The notes beneath the pieces are model-generated. The model saw only the letters and a list, made by a program, of their open reading frames with translations. It did not search any database and was not told the origin of the DNA. A stretch of 64,000 bases of DNA, taken from positions 1 to 64,000 of the forward strand of contig CAYFQH010000002.1 of NCBI GenBank assembly GCA_964345215.1. Reading direction: 5' to 3'. This stretch comes from CAYFQH01 sp964345215. GTDB lineage: Bacteria; Bacillota; Clostridia; Christensenellales; Aristaeellaceae. Position numbers and translations under genes: made by a program. Every line of letters starts with the position of its first letter. The stretch's first letter is position 1. Shown in pieces: positions 37,234 through 45,260 of this stretch.

Positions 37234-38037
37234 CTAAAACACGGGAATGCTGGAGCCGTTACTGGATTCAAAAACAATCTTCTTACTTTCTTCCGTTTGG
37301 TAAAGTTCTATTACACGTTGAATGGCCGGCTCGTCCTTGCGGGAGGTTTGTACGGCAATCACATTGTAATAGTTTTCAATGCCCGGGGTTTGGTCATTTT
37401 CTATAAAAATGGAATCGATTAAGGGCTGGTAACCAGCCGTTACGGCAATACCGTTATTGATAATTCCCAGGGCCACCTCATCTAGGGTAGTGGGGATTTG
37501 AGGAGCGGCCAGTTCCACCACTTGAATGTTTTTAGGGTTTTCAGCAATATCTTTAAGGGTTGGCGTTAAGCCTGCTTCAGGGGCAATGGTTAAAATGCCG
37601 GCCGCCTGTAACAGCAGCAGGGCCCGGCCCCCATTGGTGGGGTCGTTGGGGATAGAGATTTTATCCCCTTCTTTTAAGGCATCAATGCTGTCAATTTGGC
37701 CAGGGTAAATCCCCATAGGCGATAGGGTGGTGTAGGATAGAACCGTTAAATCCGCCCCGGATTCGGCAATGTAGTTTTTTAAAAATATTTCCGTTTGAAA
37801 AGCGTTTAAGTCCACATCCCCATCGGCCAAAGCCGTGTTTGGAATAATATAATCAGAAAAGAATACCAGCTGTAAATCAATACCTTCCAGGGCAAGCTGG
37901 GCTTTAATATGTTCCCATACATCGGACTTCTCGCCAGTCAAGGCAATTTTAAGCAGGGTCTTTTCGCTGCCAAAGGCGGATACACCAAGGGACAATACCA
38001 AAACCAGGGTTAGAACAAGGGCCGTTGCTTTTTTCAT
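37234..38037 (-). CDS. metQ: MetQ-like methionine-binding protein
   Basis: This 267-aa NlpA/MetQ family protein has a signal peptide (KKATALVLTLVLVLSLGVSAFG) and the family body (VFFSDYIIPNTALADGDVDLNAFQ, KISIPNDPTNGGRALLLLQAAG). It binds methionine or a derivative for the MetNI transporter. Unusually, no lipobox cysteine is visible; the cut would follow an ordinary Ala-x-Ala-like site (VSAFG). Of two ATGs after AGGAGG, 38037 has 8-nt spacing and is preferred to 38043. Confidence 0.9.
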   Translation of the reverse strand: MKKATALVLTLVLVLSLGVSAFGSEKTLLKIALTGEKSDVWEHIKAQLALEGIDLQLVFFSDYIIPNTALADGDVDLNAFQTEIFLKNYIAESGADLTVLSYTTLSPMGIYPGQIDSIDALKEGDKISIPNDPTNGGRALLLLQAAGILTIAPEAGLTPTLKDIAENPKNIQVVELAAPQIPTTLDEVALGIINNGIAVTAGYQPLIDSIFIENDQTPGIENYYNVIAVQTSRKDEPAIQRVIELYQTEESKKIVFESSNGSSIPVF

Positions 38038-38124
38038 TTTCATTTCCTCCTAAATTGTTTTATTCTTTACATTTTGATTTTATGCACGCTATAGATTAAA
38101 ACCTGGGTTTTATGAGCATTCCGG

Positions 38125-38805
38125 TTACCGTGTAAACTTCTTCGCCAGGGTTTTGCCCAGCCACTGAATGAGGGAGACTAAAAGCACCAGCACAATAATG
38201 GCCACCACCATGGCATCTCCTTTAAACTGCTGGTAACCATAGCGCAGGGCAAAATCTCCCAGGCCTCCGCCTCCCACGGTACCCGCAATGGCAGAAAAGT
38301 TAATTAAACTTACAAAGGTAATGGTAAGGGCTAAAATTAAATGGGGCACCGCCTCGGGCAAAATCACCTTCATCACCGTTTTAAAGGAGGAATCCCCCAT
38401 GCTTTTAGAAGCCCGGATGATGCCTGTATCCAGCTTACTAAGGGCCGCCTCCACTTGCCTGGCCAAAAAAGGAACAGAGGCGATTACCAGGGGCACAATG
38501 GCCCCCCGAATGCCGATTTTGGTTCCGGTAATCAGCTTTGTTAAAGGGCCGATGGCGGTAATTAAAATCACCGTTGGGGTAGAGCGAAGAATATCGATTA
38601 CGGCCGATAGCCCCTTGTATACCCAAGGACTATAAAAAAGGCTTTTGTTTTGGGTACCCATTAATACAATGCCGCAGGGAAGGCCGATGGCTGCGGTAAT
38701 GGTAAAAGAAATGGAGACCATAATTAAGGTATCCCCAAAGGCCTTTAAAAAGTCGGGCCATAGTTTAACCATGTTGGGCAGCAGTGTATTTAAAACGTCA
38801 GGCAT
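38125..38805 (-). CDS. metI: Methionine ABC transporter permease MetI
   Basis: This 226-aa protein has five predicted helices and the permease coupling motif region ASKSMGDSSFKTVMKVILPEAVPHLI. It matches MetI (FGDTLIMVSISFTITAAIGLPCGIVL at the N-terminus, IAGTVGGGGLGDFALRYGYQQF near the C-terminus). Its start overlaps the end of metN by 8 nt, so the two are translationally coupled. Confidence 0.94.
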   Translation of the reverse strand: MPDVLNTLLPNMVKLWPDFLKAFGDTLIMVSISFTITAAIGLPCGIVLMGTQNKSLFYSPWVYKGLSAVIDILRSTPTVILITAIGPLTKLITGTKIGIRGAIVPLVIASVPFLARQVEAALSKLDTGIIRASKSMGDSSFKTVMKVILPEAVPHLILALTITFVSLINFSAIAGTVGGGGLGDFALRYGYQQFKGDAMVVAIIVLVLLVSLIQWLGKTLAKKFTR

Positions 38806-39832
38806 CCAATTTCACCTCCCTTACCATAATTTCGCTTTGTTCAAAAAATTTCAGGGCCTTTTGGCACTCGTTTTCATCCCCCGAAATGTTTACCACCAAA
38901 TTGCCGATGATTTGATTGGCAATAAATTCAATATTGCCAAAAAGAATAGCAATGTCTACGTTAAATTTTTTAGAGGCAATCGATACAAAAGCTTCTCCCG
39001 TGTTAGCATTTAAGTAAGTCAGCTGGCGTAAAAGGCTCTTTGGGGTTTTAAGGCTTTCAAGATAAGCAAAGATTTTATCCTTCTCTTCGTGGCGCTCTAC
39101 CGAGCCCCCTACAAAGCGCTTGGTAACCTCCTTTTGAGGCTTTACGAAAAAGGATACGGTATCGTTCGTTTCAATCAGTTCCCCATTTTCCATTAAGGCC
39201 ACCTTGGTGCAAAGCTGCTTTACCACCGCCTTTTCGTGGGTGATGAGGACGATCGTAATGCCCAGCTTTTGGTTAATATCCGCCAAGAGTTTTAAAATGG
39301 CGGTAGTGGTTTGCGGATCCAGAGCCGAAGTGGCTTCATCGCACAAAAGAATTTTAGGGTTGCTGGACAGGGCCCGGGCAATGGCTACCCGCTGTTTTTG
39401 CCCGCCGGATAGCTGATTGGGGTAGGCCGTTTCTTTATCCAAAATACCCACCAAGTGCAAAAGCTCCCGCCCCCGGTTTAGAATCTCATTCTTTGACAGG
39501 CCTCGGCCTTTCATGGGGTAAATCACGTTTTCAAGAACGCTGCGCTGGCTGAAAAGGTTAAAGTGCTGAAAGATCATGCCTGTTTCTTTTCGCTTTTTTT
39601 CTACCTGTTTTTCCGTCAAGGTCATTAAATCCACCCCGTCTACCCACACTTCCCCCTTATCGGGCCGTTCCAGCAGGTTAATGCAGTTTAAAATGGTGCT
39701 TTTACCTGCCCCGCTGGTGCCCACAATGCCTAAAACATCGCCTTTTTCAACATCCAGCGAAACCTCCCGTACGGCGTGAACCTGTTCTTTTGGCTGGTGG
39801 TAGGTTTTGCTGATATTTACAAGATGAATCAT
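38798..39832 (-). CDS. metN: Methionine ABC transporter ATP-binding protein MetN
   Basis: This 344-aa ATPase has Walker A GTSGAGKST, signature LSGGQKQRVAIARAL, Walker B LLCDEATSALD and a C-terminal NIL regulatory domain (about 265-344) that binds methionine and shuts down transport. Start 39832 follows GGAGGGG; an ATG at 39853 falls within the T-box terminator tail and is not used. It is the first gene of the met unit, behind the T-box leader. Confidence 0.95.
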   Translation of the reverse strand: MIHLVNISKTYHQPKEQVHAVREVSLDVEKGDVLGIVGTSGAGKSTILNCINLLERPDKGEVWVDGVDLMTLTEKQVEKKRKETGMIFQHFNLFSQRSVLENVIYPMKGRGLSKNEILNRGRELLHLVGILDKETAYPNQLSGGQKQRVAIARALSSNPKILLCDEATSALDPQTTTAILKLLADINQKLGITIVLITHEKAVVKQLCTKVALMENGELIETNDTVSFFVKPQKEVTKRFVGGSVERHEEKDKIFAYLESLKTPKSLLRQLTYLNANTGEAFVSIASKKFNVDIAILFGNIEFIANQIIGNLVVNISGDENECQKALKFFEQSEIMVREVKLDA

Positions 39833-39853
39833 GTTTCCCCTCCTCGTTTTCAT

Positions 39854-40145
39854 AAAAAAAGTCCTTATGCTCTATAGCATAAGGACGAATATTCTTCGTG
39901 TTACCACCTTCGTTTATCTATTTCTCGCGAAATAAATCTCTTCAAGTACCACAAACGCTCTCAAGTACCCATGATACTCTATTGCTGTAACGGGCAAACC
40001 CGTCGTAGCCTTACTTTAACAAGTTCGGTACGCGCCTTAGAAGCCATTTTCCCTTAAAACTTTCATTCCCTCTCTCAGCTTACGAGGCATTCTCTGTAAT
40101 GTCCCTTTGAAGGTACTTTCTTCATCTCAGGCAATTTGGATGTTA
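39854..40145 (-). promoter_or_regulatory. Methionine T-box riboswitch leader of metNIQ
   Basis: On the minus strand the leader contains a loop-E AGTA element, the conserved GAGAGAGGGAATGAAAG stretch of stem I, and then GGGAAAATGG, where ATG (top 40045-40047) is the likely methionine specifier after GAA. Further on is the T-box antiterminator core AAGGTGGTAACACG, whose TGGT (top 39903-39906) pairs with the ACCA end of tRNA-Met. A strong terminator follows: GTCCTTATGC and GCATAAGGAC, then seven T (39854-39886). Uncharged tRNA-Met would block termination and switch on methionine uptake. Confidence 0.9.
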
Positions 40146-40151
40146 GTTGCC

Positions 40152-40180
40152 ATTATATTGCAGCTGTTATTTTTTGTCAA
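40152..40180 (-). promoter_or_regulatory. Consensus sigma-A promoter for the T-box/metNIQ transcript
   Basis: TTGACA, 17 nt, TATAAT: a perfect consensus promoter on the minus strand, placing the transcript start near 40145, directly at the T-box leader. Confidence 0.92.
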
Positions 40181-40381
40181 CACATAAATTGTTTTTCAGC
40201 TGTACTTGTTTTTACGCCTGTTATCCTTTAATATTTTGTTGTAACAGGTTTTGTTTTTATTCCTTAGGCCCTTTTAAATTGTAACAAATCAAAACCAAGG
40301 AACAAATCCTCCTTTTTTTTCGTCATATATAACAAGTGCCAACCATAAGGTTAAAAAACTTGCACTTTAAAGGAGATTAAG

Positions 40382-41377
40382 ATGAAAAAAGCATTATCCT
40401 TCTTCCTTTTATGCCTTTTTGTTTTTGGTGTTTTTCTTTTTCCTGCCTGGAGCGAGGCCATAGGGCCCCAGGTTGAAAACATTACTTTTACTCCCTGGGA
40501 GCATTCTTTGCCCCCAAGGGATGAGCAAGGGTATTTAGATTGGAAGGCCTTTGGTGAAAATGAGTTTGTTTATCAAAACCCTGAAGATGGGCACTGGCTC
40601 TACCTTTCCTCCACCCTTCAGGTGGAAATTACCCGCTTTAAAGGCAAGTACAAAAGAAAGCCCATTATTTGGTATGAATCTCAAATCCATTCAAAAGACG
40701 AAAACTTTCGTGTTTTTTCTGCCGACCCTGAGCAACCTGCTAAAAAACTTTTGCGCCCAGAATTGATTGCCCAAAAGCACAAGGTAGTGTATGCTCAAAA
40801 TGGTGATTTTTTCACCTTTAGAACCGAGCGGGAAAAACGGCCGGGCATCATCATTCGAAGCGGGCAAATTCTATTTGACAAAACCAACCGAAAAGTGTCT
40901 AAAGCCTTGCCGCCTCTTGACGAACTTTCGTTTTACCAAAACGGCTTGTTTGAGCTGCACCACCCGGGTGAGTTAAGTGCCCAGGATTATATTGCCAAAG
41001 GAGCTCACGACGTGGTTGCCTTTGGCCCTATTTTAATTAACAATGGCGAAATAGACCAGCGGCTAACAGACCGATATACAGCCCGGGAACCTAGAAGCGC
41101 CCTTGGTATGGTTACCCCGGGCCACTATGTGGGCTTTTATATTGAAGCACGAAACCAGCGGAGCTACGGCTGCGACTTGGCCTTGGTCGCCCAGCGGATG
41201 AAGGAAAAGAACTGCCGGCTGGCCATTAATTTAGACGGTGGCCAAACAGCCGCCATGGTTTTTATGGGCGAGCCTGTAATGCAGGGGGGAGACTATAACG
41301 GCTATACCAACACCCGCCGCCAGCAGGATGTTATTGGCATTGGCTTATCTGAGCAAGTGAAGGAGTTTACACCATGA
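40382..41377 (+). CDS. Exported phosphodiester glycosidase family protein (DUF2233)
   Basis: This 331-aa protein has a signal peptide (about 1-24, cut near WSEA) and a phosphodiester-glycosidase (NAGPA-like) domain, recognised by GDFFTFRTE, GIIIRSGQILFD, the central ARNQRSYGCDLALVAQRM and INLDGGQTAAMVF near 283. The family hydrolyses sugar-phosphate diester links such as uncovering GlcNAc-1-P. It should act outside the membrane. The ATG follows AAAGGAG. The next gene overlaps by 4 nt, so the two are made together. Confidence 0.85.
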   Translation: MKKALSFFLLCLFVFGVFLFPAWSEAIGPQVENITFTPWEHSLPPRDEQGYLDWKAFGENEFVYQNPEDGHWLYLSSTLQVEITRFKGKYKRKPIIWYESQIHSKDENFRVFSADPEQPAKKLLRPELIAQKHKVVYAQNGDFFTFRTEREKRPGIIIRSGQILFDKTNRKVSKALPPLDELSFYQNGLFELHHPGELSAQDYIAKGAHDVVAFGPILINNGEIDQRLTDRYTAREPRSALGMVTPGHYVGFYIEARNQRSYGCDLALVAQRMKEKNCRLAINLDGGQTAAMVFMGEPVMQGGDYNGYTNTRRQQDVIGIGLSEQVKEFTP

Positions 41378-42549
41378 GTTTTTATAAAAAAGCCGGGTTT
41401 TTCTGTTTGATAACAGCCCTGTTTGTTTTTACCCTTACCCTGGCCCAAGGGGATGTGATTGCCCCTACCGAAGAAACTTTTCTCCTTCCCAATACACAAA
41501 AATATGCAAAAAGACTTTACGATCAGGATTATAATACGGGTTGGAAAAGCAAAGCCAATGCCCCCTATATGGATATTCTTGCCCCCCAAGCTTTAGGCGG
41601 CCTGTACTTATCCTTTACAAACAGCCCCGGCCCCTGGGTCGCCCAGATACCTGAAGGCGATGGCTGGATCACCCTTTACCAGGGGGGAGAAAACGGCTTT
41701 CTTCATGAATACGTTCCTCTTCAAGGCCAGCATAAAGTACGTATTTCAACTACAGGAAAAGGCGAAATTCTACAGCTGTCAGAGGTTGTTTTACTGGACC
41801 AGGGTGAGGTGCCCTCCTTTATCCAGCAATGGAAGCCTACCCCTCAAAAAGCTGAGCTGATGCTTTTAACCGCTCACCCAGATGATGAGGTCATTTTTTT
41901 TGGCGGCCTGCTGCCTTATTATAGCGGGGAGCTTCAAAAAGATGTGGTGGTGGCGGTGATGACCACCGGAAGCCGGGTACGCAAACACGAACTGTTAAAC
42001 AGCTTATGGGCCTGCGGCCATCAAACCTACCCTGTCATGGGGCCTTTTTACGACCGGTATTTTAAAAACATTGATGAGGCTTTTGATACCTGGGGCAAGC
42101 AAAAAACCTACCATTATGTTACCCAGCTGTTCCGCCAGTATGAGCCAGAAGTAGTTGTAACCCACGATAAAAAGGGGGAGTACGGCCACGGAGCCCACCG
42201 TTTGAGCGCTAATGCCGCCACTTACTGTATTGAAAAGGCGGCAGACCCGACTTATCATAGTAAAAGCGCCGAAAGTTACGGAGCCTGGCAGGTAAAAAAA
42301 TTATACCTTCATCTAGGCAGCAGCGAAAACATTACCCTAAATTGGGATATTCCTTTAACTGCTTTTGACGGCAAAACAGGCTTTGAAGTGGCGAAAGAAG
42401 CCTTTAAGGAGCATGTCTCCCAACAAAAAACACCTTTTTTTGTTCAAGGGCGCCTTGATAAGCACTCTTCTTACGATTTTAGCCTGGTTTTTTCAGCCGT
42501 GGGGGAAGATGTAATGAAGAATGATTTTTTAGAAAACATCATCTATTAA
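41374..42549 (+). CDS. Exported PIG-L/LmbE family deacetylase
   Basis: This 391-aa protein has an N-terminal signal segment, about 120 residues of beta-rich sequence like a discoidin-type sugar-binding domain (DQDYNTGWKSK, LYLSFTNSPGPW), then a PIG-L domain with AHPDDEVIFFGG near 167 and THDKKGEYGHGAHR as the zinc and catalytic site. PIG-L enzymes remove acetyl groups from GlcNAc-type sugars. The ATGA overlap with the glycosidase gene and matching export signals point to one extracellular glycan-processing pair. Confidence 0.86.
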   Translation: MSFYKKAGFFCLITALFVFTLTLAQGDVIAPTEETFLLPNTQKYAKRLYDQDYNTGWKSKANAPYMDILAPQALGGLYLSFTNSPGPWVAQIPEGDGWITLYQGGENGFLHEYVPLQGQHKVRISTTGKGEILQLSEVVLLDQGEVPSFIQQWKPTPQKAELMLLTAHPDDEVIFFGGLLPYYSGELQKDVVVAVMTTGSRVRKHELLNSLWACGHQTYPVMGPFYDRYFKNIDEAFDTWGKQKTYHYVTQLFRQYEPEVVVTHDKKGEYGHGAHRLSANAATYCIEKAADPTYHSKSAESYGAWQVKKLYLHLGSSENITLNWDIPLTAFDGKTGFEVAKEAFKEHVSQQKTPFFVQGRLDKHSSYDFSLVFSAVGEDVMKNDFLENIIY

Positions 42550-42616
42550 CGCTATGTTCATTGGAAGCGCAGGGAGTAGTTGTTAAAAATTTATCCTTTT
42601 ATTTTCTCCTGCCCTA

Positions 42617-42625
42617 TGTTATACT
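42617..42625 (+). promoter_or_regulatory. Extended -10 promoter for the ABC importer
   Basis: TGTTATACT is an extended -10 (TG-N-TATACT). The -35 region is poor (TTTTAT), as is common for extended -10 promoters. The start would be about 35 nt before the SBP ATG. Confidence 0.5.
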
Positions 42626-42665
42626 TTCTTTGTAAGTAATATTCGTTCTTATTAAGGAGGCGCCT

Positions 42666-43631
42666 ATGAAAAAACTCTTTACCATTATCCTTTCTTTCAT
42701 GCTCATTCTTCCAGTCCTTCCTTTCGCAGCCGCCCAGGAAGAGGCCCCCATTTCTATCGGTGCTTTAAAAGGGCCCACTGCCATGGGCCTTGTAAAGCTA
42801 ATGGAAGGGGAAAATCAAAAAGCTTATACTTTTTCTCTTATGGGCGGGGTTGACGAGATTACCCCTCTTTTGTTAAAAGGAGAGTTGGATTTTTGTGCTG
42901 TTCCCGCCAACCTGGCTTCGGTTTTATACAACAATAGCGAAGGCAAAATTCAGGTTTTAGCCATTAATACCCTAGGGGTTTTATACATTGTTGAGGCCGG
43001 CGAAACGGTGCAAACTGCCGCCGATTTAAAAGGCAAGACCATTTTTTCCAGCGGCAAGGGCGCCACCCCTGAGTACGCCTTAAACCATGTGCTCAAAGCC
43101 AGCGGTATTGACCCCCAAAAGGATGTAACCATTGAATGGAAGGCGGAGCATGCCGAGTGCGTGGCTGCCCTAACCAATACAAAAAATGCCATTGCCATGC
43201 TGCCCCAGCCCTTTGTTACTACCGCACAGATGAAGAACCCCGACATTCGCATTGCTCTTGATTTAAATGCTCTTTGGGAAATGAGTGAAGAAAACAGCAA
43301 AACCGCCAGCGCATTAATTACCGGGGTCGTGGTTGGCAGAAAAGAATTTATAGAACAAAGCCCCCAAAAAGTAGCCGGCTTTTTAGCTGATTATGCAGCC
43401 TCGGTTTCCTTTGTTAACGAAAATACTCAAGAGGCTGCCCAACTGATTGGCCAGGCCGACATTGTTCCTGCCCAGGTAGCCGAAAAGGCCTTGCCCTACT
43501 GCAACATTGTTTTTATTGCCGGAAATGAAATGAAAGAAAAATTAAGCGGCTATTTAGAGGTTTTATTAAGCCAAAACCCCAAAGCCGTAGGGGGGCAATT
43601 GCCGGATGAGGCCTTCTACTTCATCAAATAG
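42666..43631 (+). CDS. NitT/TauT-type ABC substrate-binding protein
   Basis: This 321-aa protein has a signal peptide without a lipobox Cys (cut near AAAQE) and the two-lobe periplasmic-binding fold of the NMT1/SsuA-like group: ISIGALKGPTAMGLVKLM, ELDFCAVPANLA, DLKGKTIFSSGKGATPEYAL. It captures a small organic ligand for the permease that follows; family ligands include sulfonates, thiamine precursors and others, so the ligand is open. It overlaps the permease gene by 26 nt. Confidence 0.85.
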   Translation: MKKLFTIILSFMLILPVLPFAAAQEEAPISIGALKGPTAMGLVKLMEGENQKAYTFSLMGGVDEITPLLLKGELDFCAVPANLASVLYNNSEGKIQVLAINTLGVLYIVEAGETVQTAADLKGKTIFSSGKGATPEYALNHVLKASGIDPQKDVTIEWKAEHAECVAALTNTKNAIAMLPQPFVTTAQMKNPDIRIALDLNALWEMSEENSKTASALITGVVVGRKEFIEQSPQKVAGFLADYAASVSFVNENTQEAAQLIGQADIVPAQVAEKALPYCNIVFIAGNEMKEKLSGYLEVLLSQNPKAVGGQLPDEAFYFIK

Positions 43632-44397
43632 AAAAGAGAAAATATTAAAAATTGTAGCCGTTGCTTCTTGGCTGCTCCTTTGGCAACTGGCAAGCCATTT
43701 ACTTAAACAGGAGATCCTATTGGTATCTCCTGTTTCGGTTATTCAAAAGTTATTTCAGCTGTTGCCCCAAAAAAGCTTTTGGTCATCGGTCGGTTTTTCT
43801 CTTAGTCATATTGGCCTGGGGTTTGTGTTGGGGCTATTAGCCGGCTGCATCTTAGGGGTGGTCAGCGCCCTTTCCTCTCCATTGCGCCTGTTTTTGGCCC
43901 CCCTCATGGGTACCATTAAAGCGGTGCCCGTAGCCTCTTTTGTGATTTTGGCCCTTTTTTGGATTCCATCTAAAAACCTGTCTATCTTTATCTCATTTTT
44001 AATGGTCTTTCCCATTTTTTACAGCAACCTATTAACCGGCGTTCTGGCCAGGGACCCAAAATTGATTGAAATGGCACAGGTGTTTGCTGTTAGTCCCTTT
44101 AAGAAAATACGCTATATTTACCTGCCCCAGGTGATGCCCTTTTTTCGCAGTGCCTGTTCCCTGGCTTTAGGTCTGTGCTGGAAGTCGGGCATTGCAGCAG
44201 AAGTCATTGGCCTGCCCAAGGGCTCCATTGGTGAAAAGCTGTATGAAGCTAAAATTTACCTGGAAACTGCAGATTTATTCGCCTGGACTTTAACCATTGT
44301 TTTGTTAAGCCTGGCCTTTGAAAAATTATTTTTATGGCTGGTCGACCAAGGAGTATACCGTTTGGAAGGGAGGAGCCGCCGTGGACATTACCGTTAA
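43606..44397 (+). CDS. NitT/TauT-type ABC permease
   Basis: This 263-aa protein has six helices and the SsuC/TauC-type coupling region LARDPKLIEMAQVFAVSPFKKIRYIYLPQVMPFFRSACSLALGLCW. It forms the membrane channel for the importer. The ATG lies within the 3' end of the binding protein gene and the ATPase start lies within its own 3' end, so the three genes are interlocked. Confidence 0.87.
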   Translation: MRPSTSSNRKEKILKIVAVASWLLLWQLASHLLKQEILLVSPVSVIQKLFQLLPQKSFWSSVGFSLSHIGLGFVLGLLAGCILGVVSALSSPLRLFLAPLMGTIKAVPVASFVILALFWIPSKNLSIFISFLMVFPIFYSNLLTGVLARDPKLIEMAQVFAVSPFKKIRYIYLPQVMPFFRSACSLALGLCWKSGIAAEVIGLPKGSIGEKLYEAKIYLETADLFAWTLTIVLLSLAFEKLFLWLVDQGVYRLEGRSRRGHYR

Positions 44398-44956
44398 CAG
44401 CCTTTATAAAACGTACGGAGAAAAACAGGTTTTTAAAAATTTTTCCTGTGTTTTAAAAAGGCAACAAACTACAGCCATTATGGGCCCCAGCGGCTCAGGT
44501 AAAACCACCCTTTTATCTATCCTCATGGCCCTTATCCCCTTTGATAAGGGAAGGATACAAGGCCTTCACGGACGGAAAATTGCCGCCGTATTTCAAGAAG
44601 ACCGCTTGTGCGAAAACTTAACTGCAATCTATAATTTAAAGTTTATTCTGCCAAAAGAAACCTCTCCCGGGCAGCTGGCTGCCCCCTTGCTGGAGGCGGG
44701 TTTAACCTCCCAAGACCTTGTGCAGCCCGTAAGGGAACTAAGCGGTGGCATGAAGCGCCGGGTGGCCCTGATGCGGGCCCTATGCGCTCCCGCAGATTTG
44801 CTGGTGATGGACGAGCCCTTCCAAGGCTTGGACGAGGGTACCAAAGAACAAATGATACACCTTGTTCAAAAATACAAAGGCCAAAGGCAGATGATTTGGG
44901 TAACCCACAGCCTGTCGGAAGCCCTGGCCCTAAACAGCGATATTTTGCAGCTATAG
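44381..44956 (+). CDS. NitT/TauT-type ABC ATP-binding protein, short
   Basis: This 191-aa ATPase has Walker A MGPSGSGKTT, a Q-loop (AAVFQEDRLCENLTA), signature ELSGGMKRRVALMRAL, Walker B LLVMDEPF and the switch His (VTHSLSEAL). It is shorter than most relatives (about 240-260 aa) because it stops soon after the H-loop. The start is GTG 44381 after GGAGG; a long in-frame extension upstream lies inside the permease gene. The motifs are intact, so activity is expected. Confidence 0.85.
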   Translation: MDITVNSLYKTYGEKQVFKNFSCVLKRQQTTAIMGPSGSGKTTLLSILMALIPFDKGRIQGLHGRKIAAVFQEDRLCENLTAIYNLKFILPKETSPGQLAAPLLEAGLTSQDLVQPVRELSGGMKRRVALMRALCAPADLLVMDEPFQGLDEGTKEQMIHLVQKYKGQRQMIWVTHSLSEALALNSDILQL

Positions 44957-44982
44957 GAGTTGTACAACCCTTTTTCGCCATT

Positions 44983-45016
44983 AAAAAAGGCGGGTGAATC
45001 CTCACCTGCCTTTTTA
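44983..45016. terminator. Terminator after the ABC importer, likely bidirectional
   Basis: AAAAAAGGCGGGTGA pairs with TCACCTGCCTTTTT around a 4-nt loop, with T and A runs on the two sides. Confidence 0.85.
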
Positions 45017-45049
45017 TTTTTATACACAAAAAACTTTGCTTTATTCCCA

Positions 45050-45229
45050 CTAATTCCCTTGCTCCGTCACCACCGGAAAGTAAAAAACGATTTCAAAACC
45101 GGAATAGACCGGCAGGGTTAAATCCAAAAGAATTAAGCCGGGCTTTATTGCCGCCGCCTGCTCCTCTACCCGGTCAAAGTCAGTAATAACAATGGTTTGA
45201 TATCCCTGCCTTTTTATACTTGCTTTATT
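45050..45229 (-). pseudogene. Remnant of a BceR/GraR-type response regulator
   Basis: The minus strand has no start here but reads RQGYQTIVITDFDRVEEQ, then KPGLILLDLTLPVYSGFEIV, before degenerating into a stop. This matches the middle of a receiver domain, including the phospho-acceptor Asp in LLDLTLP, and the VTDF...LLD..LP spacing is characteristic of BceR/GraR regulators. A stop codon lies just upstream, and no DNA-binding domain or kinase remains. It is a short relic of a lost cell-envelope-stress two-component gene. Confidence 0.7.
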
Positions 45230-45260
45230 ACTTCAACTTAAAACTTGTTCCTTCAGCCCC

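Noticed and set aside
44643..45050. 135-aa minus-strand frame over the ABC ATPase
   Set aside because: Shadow of the plus-strand ATPase and crosses its terminator.
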